The notes beneath the pieces were generated by a model. It did not search any database and had not been told where the DNA came from. It saw only the letters and a list, made by a program, of their open reading frames with translations. A stretch of 64,000 nucleotides of DNA from Curvularia sp. ZM96. Lineage: Eukaryota; Ascomycota; Dothideomycetes; Pleosporales; Pleosporaceae. Below are positions 42,495 to 54,313 of this stretch, in pieces. The position numbers and the translations under genes are program-made. The stretch's first letter is position 1. Each line of letters begins with the position of its first letter. The stretch is taken from positions 3,596,001 through 3,660,000 of the forward strand of contig JAJGBQ010000003.1 of NCBI GenBank assembly GCA_022457065.1, given 5' to 3'.

Positions 42495-42903
42495 GTTTTC
42501 CAAATTTCCGTCGTTTCTCGAATTTGTAATCCAATCTACACCAGTTTGATTCAGGAGATTCTATCTCTTTTTTGTCGAATCCATAAACTCCAAGATTCAC
42601 ATCCTCATTGCTGAATGTTTACATACATCTGGTTGTGGGTGAACACCATCCTAGTCTTTGGTGCCCCACATCTTCCCCTCTCTTCCCCGACGCAGCATCT
42701 CCAACACATCAGTCTCGGCATAATGCACCCGCTGTTGTGTATTCTAAATCCCTATCCTAAGAAGGCTATATGCGTGGATGTAGATATAGTAACAAATACA
42801 TTCATCCCTCCTGCAGAAGATGTCAATCACGAATAAGTAGCGCTTCTACTTTTCCTATTCCCAATCGTCACCCAATATACATCCTCGCCAACCCATCTCC
42901 ACG
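42495..42903. promoter_or_regulatory. Divergent promoter, hydroxyacid dehydrogenase / NmrA-like gene
   Basis: 409 bp between head-to-head starts. It contains GCCCCAC at 42663-42669 (GTGGGGC on the minus strand), the recurrent motif of this region. No gene. Confidence 0.45.
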
Positions 42904-43980
42904 ATGTCTCCCTCGTCGCCCTTGAAAGTCGGCGTCATTGGTCCTGCAGGTTTCGGGGGCTCGTATCTTTCTGTTGAACTCCTAAATCGAGGCCACACCG
43001 TGATAGGGATATCGCGCAATCCCTCCAAACTGGGGAAACACCCGCGCTACATCCCGCGCTCCGTTGACATAGACAATGCGCCAGTCGAAGAGATAGCAGA
43101 GACATTCAAGGGAATTGACGTGCTAGTGTGTGAGTTTGGGCCTCACACAGCGGGAGTAGGGGCTTTACTCTATAGTACGTCTTTTTCCTTCTCTTTTCTC
43201 CCCAATTACATATTCAAGTTTATAAGCTTTTCTATCTCTATATGCCAACTAGCTTTTCACATTAAATGAAGGAAAGAACGAATTGTATAGCTGACTCCTC
43301 AACTCACAGTGCCCTTCCTTGAAGCCGTCCGCAAAATCATTCTCGCACACAAACTCCACCCAACATCTTACTTCCTCTTCGTTGGCGGCGCAGGATCTCT
43401 GCATGTCCCTGGCACCTCTCTTCCCTGCGTCGACCACCCCGACTTCTTCCTCGCCTATCGCCGCGCCATCTCCACCTCCCTCGCACATATCGCGTACATG
43501 GAAGAGCGTCTCGGTATCCTGGGCACTTCTCTTCGGCGCTACCGCACCGCGCGGCTTGCGTCACCACGCAGTGCAGACGACGAGGCGGTGATCGCCGAGT
43601 ATGAGAAACAGATCCGGGCGAAAGATGGAGCGAGCGACTTCATCAAAGCTGGACGTACTGCATACATGTTTTTTGAGGACAGGACGTCGTTTCAATGGAG
43701 CTTTGTGTCGCCGCCGGCATTGTATAGGCCGGGCAAGCGCACAGGCAAGTACGAAATTAGTATTGATGATGCGGTGTTAGTGGGGGAGCAGCAGGGCGAG
43801 GATGTGTTTGAGGGGAGGTTGACGGGGATTAGTGTCGGGGATATGGCGATTGCAATTGCAGATGAGGTGGAGGCGAGGAAGTTGGTGGGGAAGCATTGGT
43901 CCGCGTGGGGAGATATAAGTGAGGATATGCCTGCGCCGGCGTATGCTACGTTGGAGGCGGTGGAGGGAGGAAGTCTATAG
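42904..43980 (+). CDS. NmrA-like / NAD(P)-binding Rossmann protein
   Basis: Two exons, 42904-43174 and 43310-43980; 313 residues. The intron is long for this window (135 nt). The nucleotide-binding motif is VGVIGPAGFGGSY at residues 9-21, followed by ISRNPSKL, which resembles NADP-preferring atypical SDRs of the NmrA/YwnB group. The classical SDR YxxxK pair is not obvious. Such proteins act as reductases, isomerases or redox-sensing regulators. Position in the divergent pair within the aromatic cluster hints at a reductive step, but no substrate can be given. Confidence 0.82.
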
Positions 43981-44096
43981 AGACTTTAAGATGGTCACTG
44001 TTTCCTTGTGCAGCTGAGGCTAGCTCCTGGTATTGTCAAAGTAACGATTTACCTTGGGGATAATTCCAATGATATTAGTCATTCAATTGTGCCCAA

Positions 44097-45927
44097 CTAC
44101 TTTCCCTGGAAGAAATTCAGGAAGACAGCAAAGAGTGTATCCATACCAGCCATCTCTTCCAGCTTCAATATCCTCTCGTCCCGTCCGATCTTCGCCGGGG
44201 CCCCATCCGGCACCCACCTACTTGTCACGCCATCCGCACTCGGCCCATACACCTTTGCACCCAGCTTGTCCCGTTGCACCGGCGGCCAGGGATCTTGGCC
44301 ATTGACGAATTTAATAAAGTCCTCTCCGTATTCCCTTGCCACTTTGAGTTGCGCGTCATCTAGATGCTCGTTGAAATTCTGAAACAGGTAGGCGATGTCG
44401 AGGATATGGCCAGCTTCGCCTTTGAAACGACCTTCCCAGGGGATACTTTCATTGAAGTGATAGAGAAAGAGTTTTGAATCAGTCGTGTTTGGCCAGCCCT
44501 GAGCAAATGCGCGCACGGGAGCGTAGAAGGCAATCTCAGAAAGGAAGCGCAGGATGGCAAGAAGTGCTTCGTCGTCTGAAGATGAAGTGGTGATTTTGTA
44601 GGCTGCTATCAGCTCCTTGGCTACTTCTGGTTTTTCAGACAAGGTTTTGTTGCAAGAGTCGATAAAACTCTGGGCAATTCCAGATTTGCGGGCATCCAGA
44701 GTCGTATATGCGAAAATGTTGGCCTTGGTGCTATCAGACTTTGCTTCATCACCAGCTATAATTTATCAACTTACATCGAGCTTTGACTCTCCAAGCATCA
44801 ACGCTTTGCACCATTTTCGGCCTGGCATCGTGAACGTGGGCTTGTCATCCTGAGACGACACAGTGAGGAAGTCAGGCGTGCCAGGTACAATATCTTGGTC
44901 GACCGTCGGCGTCATGCGTGCCGATTCTGGTGCTTTTTGCCAAAGATCATCGACTGGTACGTTCAGGAGCGCTTTTACGCGATCTTCTGGAGACATATCT
45001 GCCAGTCCAAATGCCTCAACAACCTGTTGGTAGGATGCTTCTGCCACAGATTCTGGGACGGGTGTAATGAGGAGGGATGTTCCTCCTGTGCCCAGACCCT
45101 GTCTCATCAGAGGCTCGTTCGAGCTCAACAACGATGTTACAGACCCTGTCCTCGTCAGCTCTGGTTCTGCGTTAGGTGGTATTGGAACGTACAGGCTCCA
45201 GCGCTTTCTCCGCACGCTGTGATACGGTCGGGATCTCCACCAAAGCCACTTATGAACTTTTTAACCCACCTCAGGGCAGTGCGCTGGTCATGAAGGCCGT
45301 TGTTTGCTTTGTATCCAGCCTTTCGTAGTTCAGCTGATGTCATGAATCCGGTAACGCCCAATCGGTAACTAAACGTATCAGCAGCAAGTCAATGTGCCAT
45401 GACTGCCCCAACCTACTTGATGGTGATGCCAATTATCGGCTTGTTCTTTTCGACCGACATTTTCACAATGGCAGCTGGGTCGTAGTGTGGATACCAGCTG
45501 CTCCCAACTACAAATCCACCTCCATGGATGAATACGTAAACTGGCAGCTTTGCATTCGAGTCGATGGAGCCATCTTTGTTCGTAGGTACGGTAATGTTGA
45601 GGTTAAGACAATCAAGATCTGAATGTGTAGGTACCTGCGGCAATGGCAGGGAATGCTGGAGGAAGCCGAACTCAGCATTGATGGCGCCGACTGGCGATAC
45701 TGGAGGAGGCCTAGACTAGTTCAATACCTGCTGCACAGCAGAAAGGTATATTCTACGGACCCAAATTTGGTGGCATCTATGTTTCCTGACCCGTAGCTAT
45801 CTATCAGCTCTGATGGAGCAAAGCGGTCTTTTATCGAGGCATATTTGAGACCCAAAAATTGCGTGACACCGTCTCTCTGATTCCCCAGAACTTGTCCAAG
45901 GGCTGGATGTGTAAAAGTGGCCGCCAT
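44097..45927 (-). CDS. Type-B carboxylesterase/lipase (alpha/beta hydrolase)
   Basis: Five exons: 45927-45757, 45715-45417, 45368-45193, 45145-44775, 44723-44097; 547 residues. The first exon has FLGLKYASI as in the family start, without a signal peptide, so the enzyme is probably intracellular. The oxyanion motif is FIHGGGFVVGSSW. Splicing exons 3 and 4 rebuilds the nucleophile elbow GESAGAWSV. The catalytic His is likely in GEAGHILDIAYLF. It would hydrolyse an ester, for instance releasing a phenolic acid from a conjugate that feeds the cluster. It shares a divergent promoter with the lactonase-like gene. Confidence 0.9.
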
Positions 45928-46340
45928 GTCGATGAATGCAACAGAATAGAAAGTCAGCGGCGTTGGATATCAGGCATCTGCGGTGCTTGGTATTGTCAGA
46001 AGGATTTACCGTGCTTGCATGGTTGTCTCATGTGATGGGATTGGTTGGGGAAGATAGGCAGATGGAAGCGGGAAGGGTTCGGGGTGGGAGTCAGCAACTT
46101 ACCCCGCTTCTAAACCGGGCATCGGAGGAATGCGGTAGTAGTGGGGCAGGTAGTAGAGCATCCGCACATGGCATGCGAGACGCGGAGAATACAACTGCCT
46201 GGGTTGCTTCTGCATGGCGGCTCTTATCCGCGGTACAAGACCCGGCTCTGGGGCATTGGCACTCATAAACACATGTGGACATCATGGACGAGTGAATCCA
46301 CCGACTCGTACCGCGACAATAACCTAGGCTTGCATGCATC
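45928..46340. promoter_or_regulatory. Divergent promoter, carboxylesterase / lactonase
   Basis: 413 bp between head-to-head starts. GTGGGGC is at 46141-46147 within GTAGTAGTGGGGCAGGTAG, and TGGGGCA at 46249-46255. A GGGGTGGGAG string is at 46081-46090. No gene. Confidence 0.45.
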
Positions 46341-47440
46341 ATGATTCAAACAAAGCCCAGCTTGCCATCAACAGATGCTTTCGTAGAGCTCTCATTGCTT
46401 GATGGTGGCAGTTTTATCGGCGACTTGAGTCGCATGCATGCTGGGCAAAACGGTACTTTTCGCATGTACAATTGGGCATTCTACATTGCACACAAAGGAA
46501 GACATGTTCTCTGGGACCTGGGCCTGGACCAGGTGAGATTACGAAGATTGGGAAAAGTTGAAGGTATTTGACTGATACCATTGCAGGATCGAAGCTGTTA
46601 CACGCCTTGGGTGAACAAGAACATGTTGGAGTATTGTAATCATGTTGGTCCGAGGCGTACCATTGTGCAGCAATTAACCGAACGGGGCGTTGCCGCCCAC
46701 AAGATCGACACCGTTCTGTTCAGGTAAAAGACCACTCGCGAGAGGTGAACAAATTGCTGGCTAAAGCGAACGCAGTCATGCTCATTGGGACCACTGCCGA
46801 CCCATCAGTGACGTATTTCCCAATGCGACAGCGTACTTTGGTCCAGGCACAAAGGCAGCTTGCGAGCCGGGTCATATGAAAGATCCCAACCTGCAGTGGG
46901 AAGGGCGGTATTTTGATCCAGACCACGCCACCGAGACATGGGAAGAATTACATGGCGAATGGAAACCGTTTGGGCCGTTTACAAAGGCATTGGATTACTT
47001 CGGAGACGGCAGTTTTTGGGTTCTGGATGCACCAGGACATATGCCAGGTAATTTGGCCGCCGCTGCAAGGTTACAAAACGGCGAATGGGTAGTACTCGGG
47101 AGTGATTGTAAGTTTTCTCTCACGCACGCATTTATTTGTCTTCGTTGACAAGGTCTGTGAACTAGGCTGTCATTCGAGGGACTTGCTCGAGGGGAGATGC
47201 GAAATCGCCCAGTTTCCGAGTCCTAGCTCGGAGCCCATGTCCCTCCATAGCAATATTGAGTCTGCGAAAGATACCATGGCAAAATTGCGGGCGTTGGAGA
47301 CCGACCATGGGGCTCACATAGCGCTCGCGCATGATGCTACATGGTTAAAGGAGGGTACAGACCAGGTGCTGATGTCGTTGCTGGATGCGAAGATGAAGGA
47401 GGCAGCCAAGGCGAGGATAGTTCACGATGAGATACCATAG
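46341..47440 (+). CDS. Metallo-beta-lactamase-fold hydrolase, lactonase-like
   Basis: Four exons: 46341-46532, 46587-46723, 46767-47107, 47166-47440; 314 residues. Splicing creates the zinc-binding motif SHAHWDHC across the exon 2/3 junction. Further likely ligands are His in DAPGHMPGN, Asp in VLGSDC and His in LAHDATW. The layout resembles N-acyl-homoserine lactonase-like proteins found in fungi. It could open a lactone intermediate, for example a muconolactone-type ring from the neighbouring cycloisomerase. That link is inference; the fold is clear. Confidence 0.9.
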
Positions 47441-47653
47441 CTATGTGTCATATGCTGCAGATGTATGGTGAGGGTGCTAGCTATCGTCGGGCGAACAGAA
47501 ACGCAGCCTGTCACAGCTTCGAGTTCAGGTCCCGTCTCACACTGTGGCTAGCCGCCCAGCCGACTAGCGTCGCGCCAGGCTGAACATACATATCTGACTA
47601 CATTATCTCGACAGCTCCATTCGTCGCTCACCGTTACTTCTTCGTCTTTCGCA

Positions 47654-49430
47654 ATGGCTCTCCGCGACCTTCCATGGGCGACGATCGCCTGTACAGGCAT
47701 CGTCGCATCGCTTATCTATGGTATCGTGCGACTGATCCAAGTCCGCCGCTTCTACCGAGATCTTGTCCGTAGCTATAGTACCGCTCGTGTCACGCTCGTG
47801 ATATGTGCTAATCTAGTGTACAGCCGAAGCCACCTCACAGCTTTTTGTTTGGCCATCTCAAGTTACTGGGTGAAATTTTCGCCATGTTGCCACGTGATGG
47901 TCACTACCAAGCCGCCGCCACAACGATTGCCAGGAAGTACAACTTGCCAGGGCTCTTCTACCTCGATTTGTGGCCGGTTGCGTGGGGCCAGATTGTTGTC
48001 ACAGATCCCGACCTTGCACTCGACGTCACAGTTATCCGCAATCATCCCAAGCATGAGGCCATCGGTGCGATGATTAATCCCATCATTGGGGACAGCAATA
48101 TTGTCAGTACTGATGGGCCGCGCTGGAAGTATCTGCACAAGATGGTGAGCTCCGCATTCTCCATCTCACACATCACCGAAATGAGACCGCGTGTTGCCGC
48201 CGAAGTCATGAAGTTTAGATCCATCCTCCACCAAAAAGCGGAATCGGGAGAGACCTTCCAGTTCGAGGATTGCACTCATAATCTGACATTCGATGTCATT
48301 TCGACAGCAGCTTTTGGGCAGTCATTTGACGCTCAGAAAAAGGGCACTCCCGCTCTGAAGCACTTCAAGGCCATGGTGCGGGCTCACATGAAGTCAAGAG
48401 AGTCGTTCAACTATATTGGCAACTTCTTCGCCAACCGAACGCTCAAGCATGAAAGACGCCAGCTGGATGAGTTCATGATGGAAATCATCAAAGAAAGGTT
48501 TAACCACATGAAACGTAAGTGATTTGTCCTGCATAAGCTGCTGCACTGCTAATCCTAGCGCCGTTACAGAAAGCAGCCTTGATCTATCCGAGAAACGGGG
48601 TCTTGGAATCATGAACCTTATATTCAGAGAATATCTCGCAGATCCTGCCAACAACAAAGCAACAGAGCTAAGCCCTGAATTCCTGACAGATGCTGTGACC
48701 CAGGTGAAGACATTACTTATCGCTGGCAGCGGCACTACGTCGGATACACTCTGTTTTGGACAAATGCTATTAAGCGTGCACCCAGAAGTGGTCCAAAAGA
48801 TGCGAGAGGAGCATGATCGTGTTTTCGCGCCTAGCATTGACGCAACTTACGAAATTCTAAAAGCCAATCCAGGCAAACTCAACGAGCTCAAGTACACGAA
48901 TGGAGTGATCAGGGAAATCCTTAGATTCTATCCGATCGGCAACACTGCACGCAAGGGCATCGACACCGTCACGTACCAGGGCAAGCAATGGCCATCCAAA
49001 GACCTGATGATTTGCCCGGTCCAGCTAGCTATGCACATGAACCCTAAGCTGTTCGCTGGTCAGTAACATATAGAATGTTCAGAACAAGCTGAGAAACCGC
49101 TAATGCTTGTTCGTAGACCCGCTCAAGTTCGACCCCGAGCGATATATCCGTGAAGACTTTCCGCGGCATGCATGGCGTCCATTTGAGCGCGGACCCAGAG
49201 CTTGCCTCGGTCAACCACTGGCCATGGATGAGCTGATGATTGTTCTTCTCTTGACTACAAGGGATTTTGACTTTAACTGCGCAGACCTCAAACCCAACAA
49301 AAAGCCCAGGACGGAATGGTTTGACCTTGACTTGACCTTTGGAGACAGGGCGTACCAGGAGTTTGCATTCGAAGCTCAACCGCGCGACGGCATGCCCATG
49401 ACTGTCAAAAAGTCCCACTGGCCGTCCTGA
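47654..49430 (+). CDS. Cytochrome P450 monooxygenase
   Basis: Four exons: 47654-47764, 47824-48514, 48570-49058, 49117-49430; 534 residues. A membrane anchor lies at about residues 8-27 (TIACTGIVASLIYGIV), then the KPPHSFLFGHL hinge. The I-helix reads LLIAGSGTTSDTL, the K-helix REILRFYP, PERF-type FDPERYI, and the haem loop FERGPRACLGQPL with Cys at about 460. It is an ER monooxygenase. It follows the lactonase on the same strand by 213 bp and may carry out the first oxidation of the cluster's substrate. The sequence style resembles fungal VerB/StcL-like or alkane-hydroxylase-like P450s, without a firm family. Confidence 0.92.
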
Positions 49431-50243
49431 TTATGACACGCAACACTTCTTGCTATGTCCAAACAGGCTTGGCTGCCAGGCGATCCGTGTACTTGTGCGC
49501 AACAATTAGAATGCTTATTGTTAGACGGCCAAAGCTAGACAGGCATGTCGGTGGCACAGATGCCTATTTCGCGTTTTCCATAAACTCAAAGCAGCCACTC
49601 ATGCTTCAGAGGCAGATCATATTGCTTTTTGTCCATCCAAAGGGCCGAAATACGGCTGCTTACGATGTCACGGTTGTAGTTAACTGAATACCCTGGCTAC
49701 AATTGAGATTACCATGTGCCCTTTTCATCTCCGCCTACTCCGCCGTCCCTGTAAACCGTATTCTATCGCATGATGATCCCGCCCACTAATTGTTCCTGCG
49801 AGAATGATTTCTCCGTGTAGTTGTCAATGTCACTTACCGAAATTTCAGCTTACCATACCGCACCTCCTCGGATCACCCAACATCATTCAGGCAGAATTCA
49901 CAGCCAATAGAAGAATCACCGGTTCTACCTAGCGCAATCCCCTCATTCAGTGGCGGGGGCAGCGTGGGGCTCCGCACGCGGCTCGGCCCAAAGCTTGGCT
50001 ACCACAGCCCTCGACCCCAAGCACCGGGAGTGGCTTTGTTGTTGTACTGGATCGAGCGTCGGTTATAAGTGGATCCGTAACTGGGCCGCCGACATGTGTA
50101 TGACGTTCTGCATACCGTGGATTATGTTTTTTAAAAACCCCTCTTGTTAGAAGGTCAGCGCTACGGCTATTTAGGCTTCTATAAGTTATGACTAGAGGAC
50201 ATAGGGTGAAGAGCATCCGAGTTGAGGCCAGTCAATCGCCAAC
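49431..50243. other. Intergenic, beta-xylosidase promoter
   Basis: 813 bp. A G-rich stretch at about 49950-49972 contains GGCGGGGGC and GTGGGGC (49964-49970), compatible with CreA-type repression sites expected for a xylan-degrading gene. No gene seen; the short frame from 49433 has no features. Confidence 0.45.
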
Positions 50244-52699
50244 ATGTTCACCTCGCCACATCCGCTGTCGGCATTGCTGTTTGCAGCCGGGGTATATGCT
50301 CAGACTCAGTACGCATTTCCAGATTGTACGAACGGACCATTGAAGAACGAGACCATTTGTGACTCTTCAGCATGTTTGTGATATCCGTCTAGTGTACCAA
50401 GTACTCTTTCTGACATATTCTAGCTCCGGTTGCTCGCGCAAAGTCACTGGTAGCACTTTACACGCTTGAGGAGAAGATCAATGCTACCTCTAACAGTGCG
50501 CCCGGCGTTGCACGTCTCGGCATTCCACCATACCAATGGTGGAACGAGGGTCTACATGGAATTGCTGGCCCCTTTACCAGCTTCAACAAGCAAGGCGAAT
50601 GGAGCTACTCGACTTCATTTCCTCAGCCCATCTTGATGGGTGCCTCGTTTGACGACGACCTCATCACCCAAGTTGCAAAGGTTATTTCTACCGAGGCGCG
50701 TGCTTTCAATAATGCCAACCGAACGGGCCTCGACTTCTGGACGCCCAACATCAACCCCTTCCGTGACCCTCGGTGGGGTCGCGGGCAAGAGACGCCCGGA
50801 GAAGACACGTACCATCTGTCTTCTTATGTCAAGGCCTTGATCCACGGCCTTCAGGGTGACGCGTCAGACCCTTACAAACGTGTCGTCGCTACGTGCAAGC
50901 ACTATGCCGGTTACGATATCGAGAACTGGAATGGAAACCTCCGCTACCAAAATGACGTTCAGATTTCTCAGCAAGATTTAGTCGAGTACTATCTCGCTCC
51001 ATTCGAGGCTTGCGTTTCGGCCAACGTCGGCGCCTTTATGTGCTCTTACAGTAAGCTGTGACAAGAAATTCGTTAGTGTAGTCCCGTGACTGATGATATG
51101 ATAGATGCGGTGAACGGTGTCCCGCCATGTGCCGATCCCTATCTGCTGCAGACGGTCCTCCGCGAACACTGGGGTTGGACCAACGAGGAGCAGTGGGTTA
51201 CGTCCGATTGTGATTCAATCCAGAACGTCTTCTTGCCTCACCAATGGTCTTCATCTCGTGAAGGCGCCGCTGCTGACTCTTTGAATGCGGGTACTGATCT
51301 TGATTGTGGTACCTACATGCAGGCACATCTGCCAGGTGCATTCAAGCAGAACTTGACCAATGAAGCCGCTATCGACAAAGCTCTCGTTCGCCAGTATTCT
51401 TCCCTTGTTCGCCTTGGTTACTTCGACGCACCTGAGAAACAGCCCTACCGCCAGCTCGGCTTCGATGCAGTAGCAACTAATGCTTCACAAGCACTTGCAC
51501 TCAAGGCTGCTACTGAGGGTATTGTTCTTCTTAAGAATGACGGCATTCTTCCGCTCTCTTTCGGCTCTAAGAAGGTTGGTCTTTTCGGTGAGTGGGCCAA
51601 CGCCACCCAACAGATGTTGGGCAACTACCATGGAGTCCCGAAATTCACGCACAGCCCGCTTTATGCCCTGCAGCAGCTCGGTGTGACCGTCAACTATGGT
51701 GGTGGACGTCCGGGCGGTCACGGTGACCCAACTACAGGCGGCTGGCTTCCGCTCACCGACGCCATTGCCAACAGTGACATCCTCATGTGGGTTGGCGGCA
51801 TGGACAACGGCGTTGAATCAGAAGACAAAGACCGCACCTACCTGACCTTTACAGGCGCTCAGCTTGATGTCATTGGCCAGCTCGCTGATACTGGAAAGCC
51901 GGTTGTAGTAGTGGTTACTGGAGGTGGACAGATGGATACTTCTCCACTCATCAACAACCCCAACATCTCTGCGGTTCTCTGGGCTGGATATCCCGGTCAG
52001 GACGGTGGCACTGCCATCATGAACATTATCACCGGAAAATCCGCCCCTGCCGGACGCCTCCCGCAAACACAGTACCCATCCAAGTACATCGCTGAGGTAC
52101 CCATGACAGATATGACATTGCGCCCAAGTGAACACAACCCTGGTCGCACCTACAAGTGGTACTCAGGCAAGCCTGTATTCGAGTTTGGTCACGGTCTCCA
52201 CTATACCAACTTCTCGGCTCAGATTGCGACCAAGATGCAGCAGAGCTACGCCATTTCCGACCTCACCAAGGGCTGCAACGCCACCGGCGGATTCCTCGAG
52301 CGCTGCCCTTTCACATCCGTCGATGTCAGCGTCAAGAACGAAGGCAAAGTGTCATCCGACTACGTAACTCTGGGCTATCTCGCCGGTTCCTTCGGTCCCA
52401 AGCCATACCCCAAGAAGTCGCTTGTCTCATACAAGCGTCTCTTTAACATTCCTGGCGGATCCTCCTCCACAGCTAGGCTCAACCTCACCCTTGCTTCGCT
52501 TGCGCGCGTTGATGAGTCCGGAAACAAGGTCTTGTATCCTGGCGAGTATAACCTGCTGATTGACAACCAGCCGCTTACCTCGATCAAATTTACGCTTACG
52601 GGCAATGAGGCGATGCTGACGAAATGGCCACAGCCGCCTGCAAACCGTACAGGCCAGGGTGTGGCGTACTTCAAAGACTACTGGTATGGAGCTAATTAA
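50244..52699 (+). CDS. Secreted GH3 beta-xylosidase
   Basis: Three exons: 50244-50373, 50424-51050, 51105-52699; 783 residues, standard for fungal GH3 xylosidases. A signal peptide (SALLFAAGVYAQT) precedes the mature start. The N-terminal barrel contains PYQWWNEGLHG, NINPFRDPRWGRGQETPGED and KHYAGYD. The nucleophile aspartate is in VTSDCDSIQ (about residue 287). The C-terminal half includes the alpha/beta sandwich and fibronectin-III-like domain (YKWYSGKPVFEFGHGLHYT). Many N-glycosylation sequons. It releases xylose from xylo-oligosaccharides outside the cell. Xylosidase rather than glucosidase is indicated by the family-typical WWNEGLHG and TSDCDS motifs. Confidence 0.94.
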
Positions 52700-52953
52700 T
52701 CTATGAGCCACCGAGGTCAATACGAACTATCGTAATGACAAACTCTTTTTAAGAGGCATATTCTTTTCTGTTACCTGACACCAAGAGTGTTATTAGGGCT
52801 GTTTGGCGTCGTTACAAAGTATATATTCACTTCTCTGCACCTCACGTAGATTGTTCTTGACATATACGCACATGTTTATTGTCTCGTTTCTGATCGTGAA
52901 ATTCTCCATCCGTGTCATCTTATTGCCGACAGTAATTTCACCTCGATCATTTC

Positions 52954-53534
52954 TCACAACTTACTAGTATATCCCGCCACACTCTTCGTAAACAAGATCT
53001 TCATCGGTTCCGCAACCAAATCCTCTTCCTTTAACGCCTTGCCAAGCTGCTGTCCCATAGGGCTCTTGACGTGTGCATCTAGAGCGGCTTGATCTGCGTA
53101 TCTGTTCCCGGTCCGATAAGTCAGCTTTTCGCTGCGCGTTTTCAAATACAAAGATGAGCCCTTTCACCAATCGTATTCGGAGTCTTGGCCGTCGTAACTC
53201 TTGAATAGCAGGTCGGGCAAAATGAATCAGAGAGAAGGGGTGAACCTACGTCTCTAACATGATAAATCGCGGCTGATCGCCCTTGGTCTCGCGCCGGAGA
53301 TGATATTGCAGCGTGCCGGGCTCGGTTTCCTTTACGACTTTCGCGGCGGCAGCGAGCAGTTCTTCGATCTAGGTGTCGAAGCGACACGTGTTAATACTTA
53401 CACATATATACAGAGAAAAGACATGGTAGGAGGAGGGGAAGTAGGAAGGTGGTAAAGAGGAAGGAAGCACGTACCCGGTCCGCTTTTCCAGGCTTGGGGA
53501 TTAGAATGGCGACGACCTCGATGAGTTCGGACAT
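52954..53534 (-). CDS. Small antibiotic-biosynthesis-monooxygenase (ABM) domain protein
   Basis: Three exons: 53534-53475, 53368-53250, 53101-52954; 108 residues. The start MSELIEVVAILIPKPGKAD leads into a dimeric alpha/beta-barrel domain with LQYHLRRE and FIMLETYADQAALDAHVKS. The second intron is 148 nt, with the acceptor just before the codon for Tyr in ETYADQ. Such proteins range from quinol monooxygenases to heme-degrading or structural members. The conserved pattern ETY..QA.LDAH is generic. Function unknown; cytosolic. Confidence 0.85.
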
Positions 53535-54313
53535 CGTGACAAAAGTAGGGTTGAGTTGGAGTTAGGAAGAAGAAACAACGGGAGCGAGAAGGACTCGAGT
53601 AGACGATTTGAGAAGACAAGGTTTGCTATGTATGGTTTGACGGTGTGAGTTGTTACTCCGCTCTGGTCTAGACTACGTACGCATTGCTGAGTAGTGCCGA
53701 AAGATGCCGAGGTACTTTTGGCTATTTTGCTTGGTGTTGTCTTTGCGCCTTATCTTCCTCTACACACGTTGACTAACCTGGTTTGGTGATTATTATGCAA
53801 TCACGTGAGTTTTTGAAAAGAGCTGGGAGGATTTGGTGTAGTATGAAGAAGGAGTTTTGAAACAGAGGCGTATGGTAAGCAGCCCGCTGACGCATGCATA
53901 CAGTCGAGTTGAGGTGCGGGGCTGGTAAAAAGGCCCGAATAACTTTGGTATCTGCTATGAATTATCTTCTACCCGTGATGCATTCTGGGAAAGAGAGTTG
54001 GGTTTGGTTTGTTTTCGTTGCAACGCTACTTGGGGGTGTGTTGGTTCTCCCAACTTTGATCGAAGAAATGGATGTACACCACAGCAGTACCTGAGTAGGT
54101 AGATAAACACCGCTCGTAGGAAGGATTTAACACAAAGTTTATCCGACGCTTGATTGTAAAAGATGGCAAGTCGTGCGCGTCATACTCTACCGTGGTGGCG
54201 CGCTGATCGTATCATGCGAATAATTCTTCTCTTCGCTGCCAGTGCATTGCATGCCTCTACTAGTGTCTAACTTCTCGCGATTTTCTCTATTTGCAAAAAA
54301 GACGCCATCCAAA
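53535..54313. other. Intergenic stretch
   Basis: 779 bp between the ABM gene start and the stop of the PAQR gene, both minus strand. A short plus-strand frame at 53894-54094 has no features. No other signal. Confidence 0.45.

Noticed and set aside
45936..46344. Plus-strand open frames between the esterase and lactonase genes
   Set aside because: They fall in the divergent promoter, have no family features and overlap each other in several frames.
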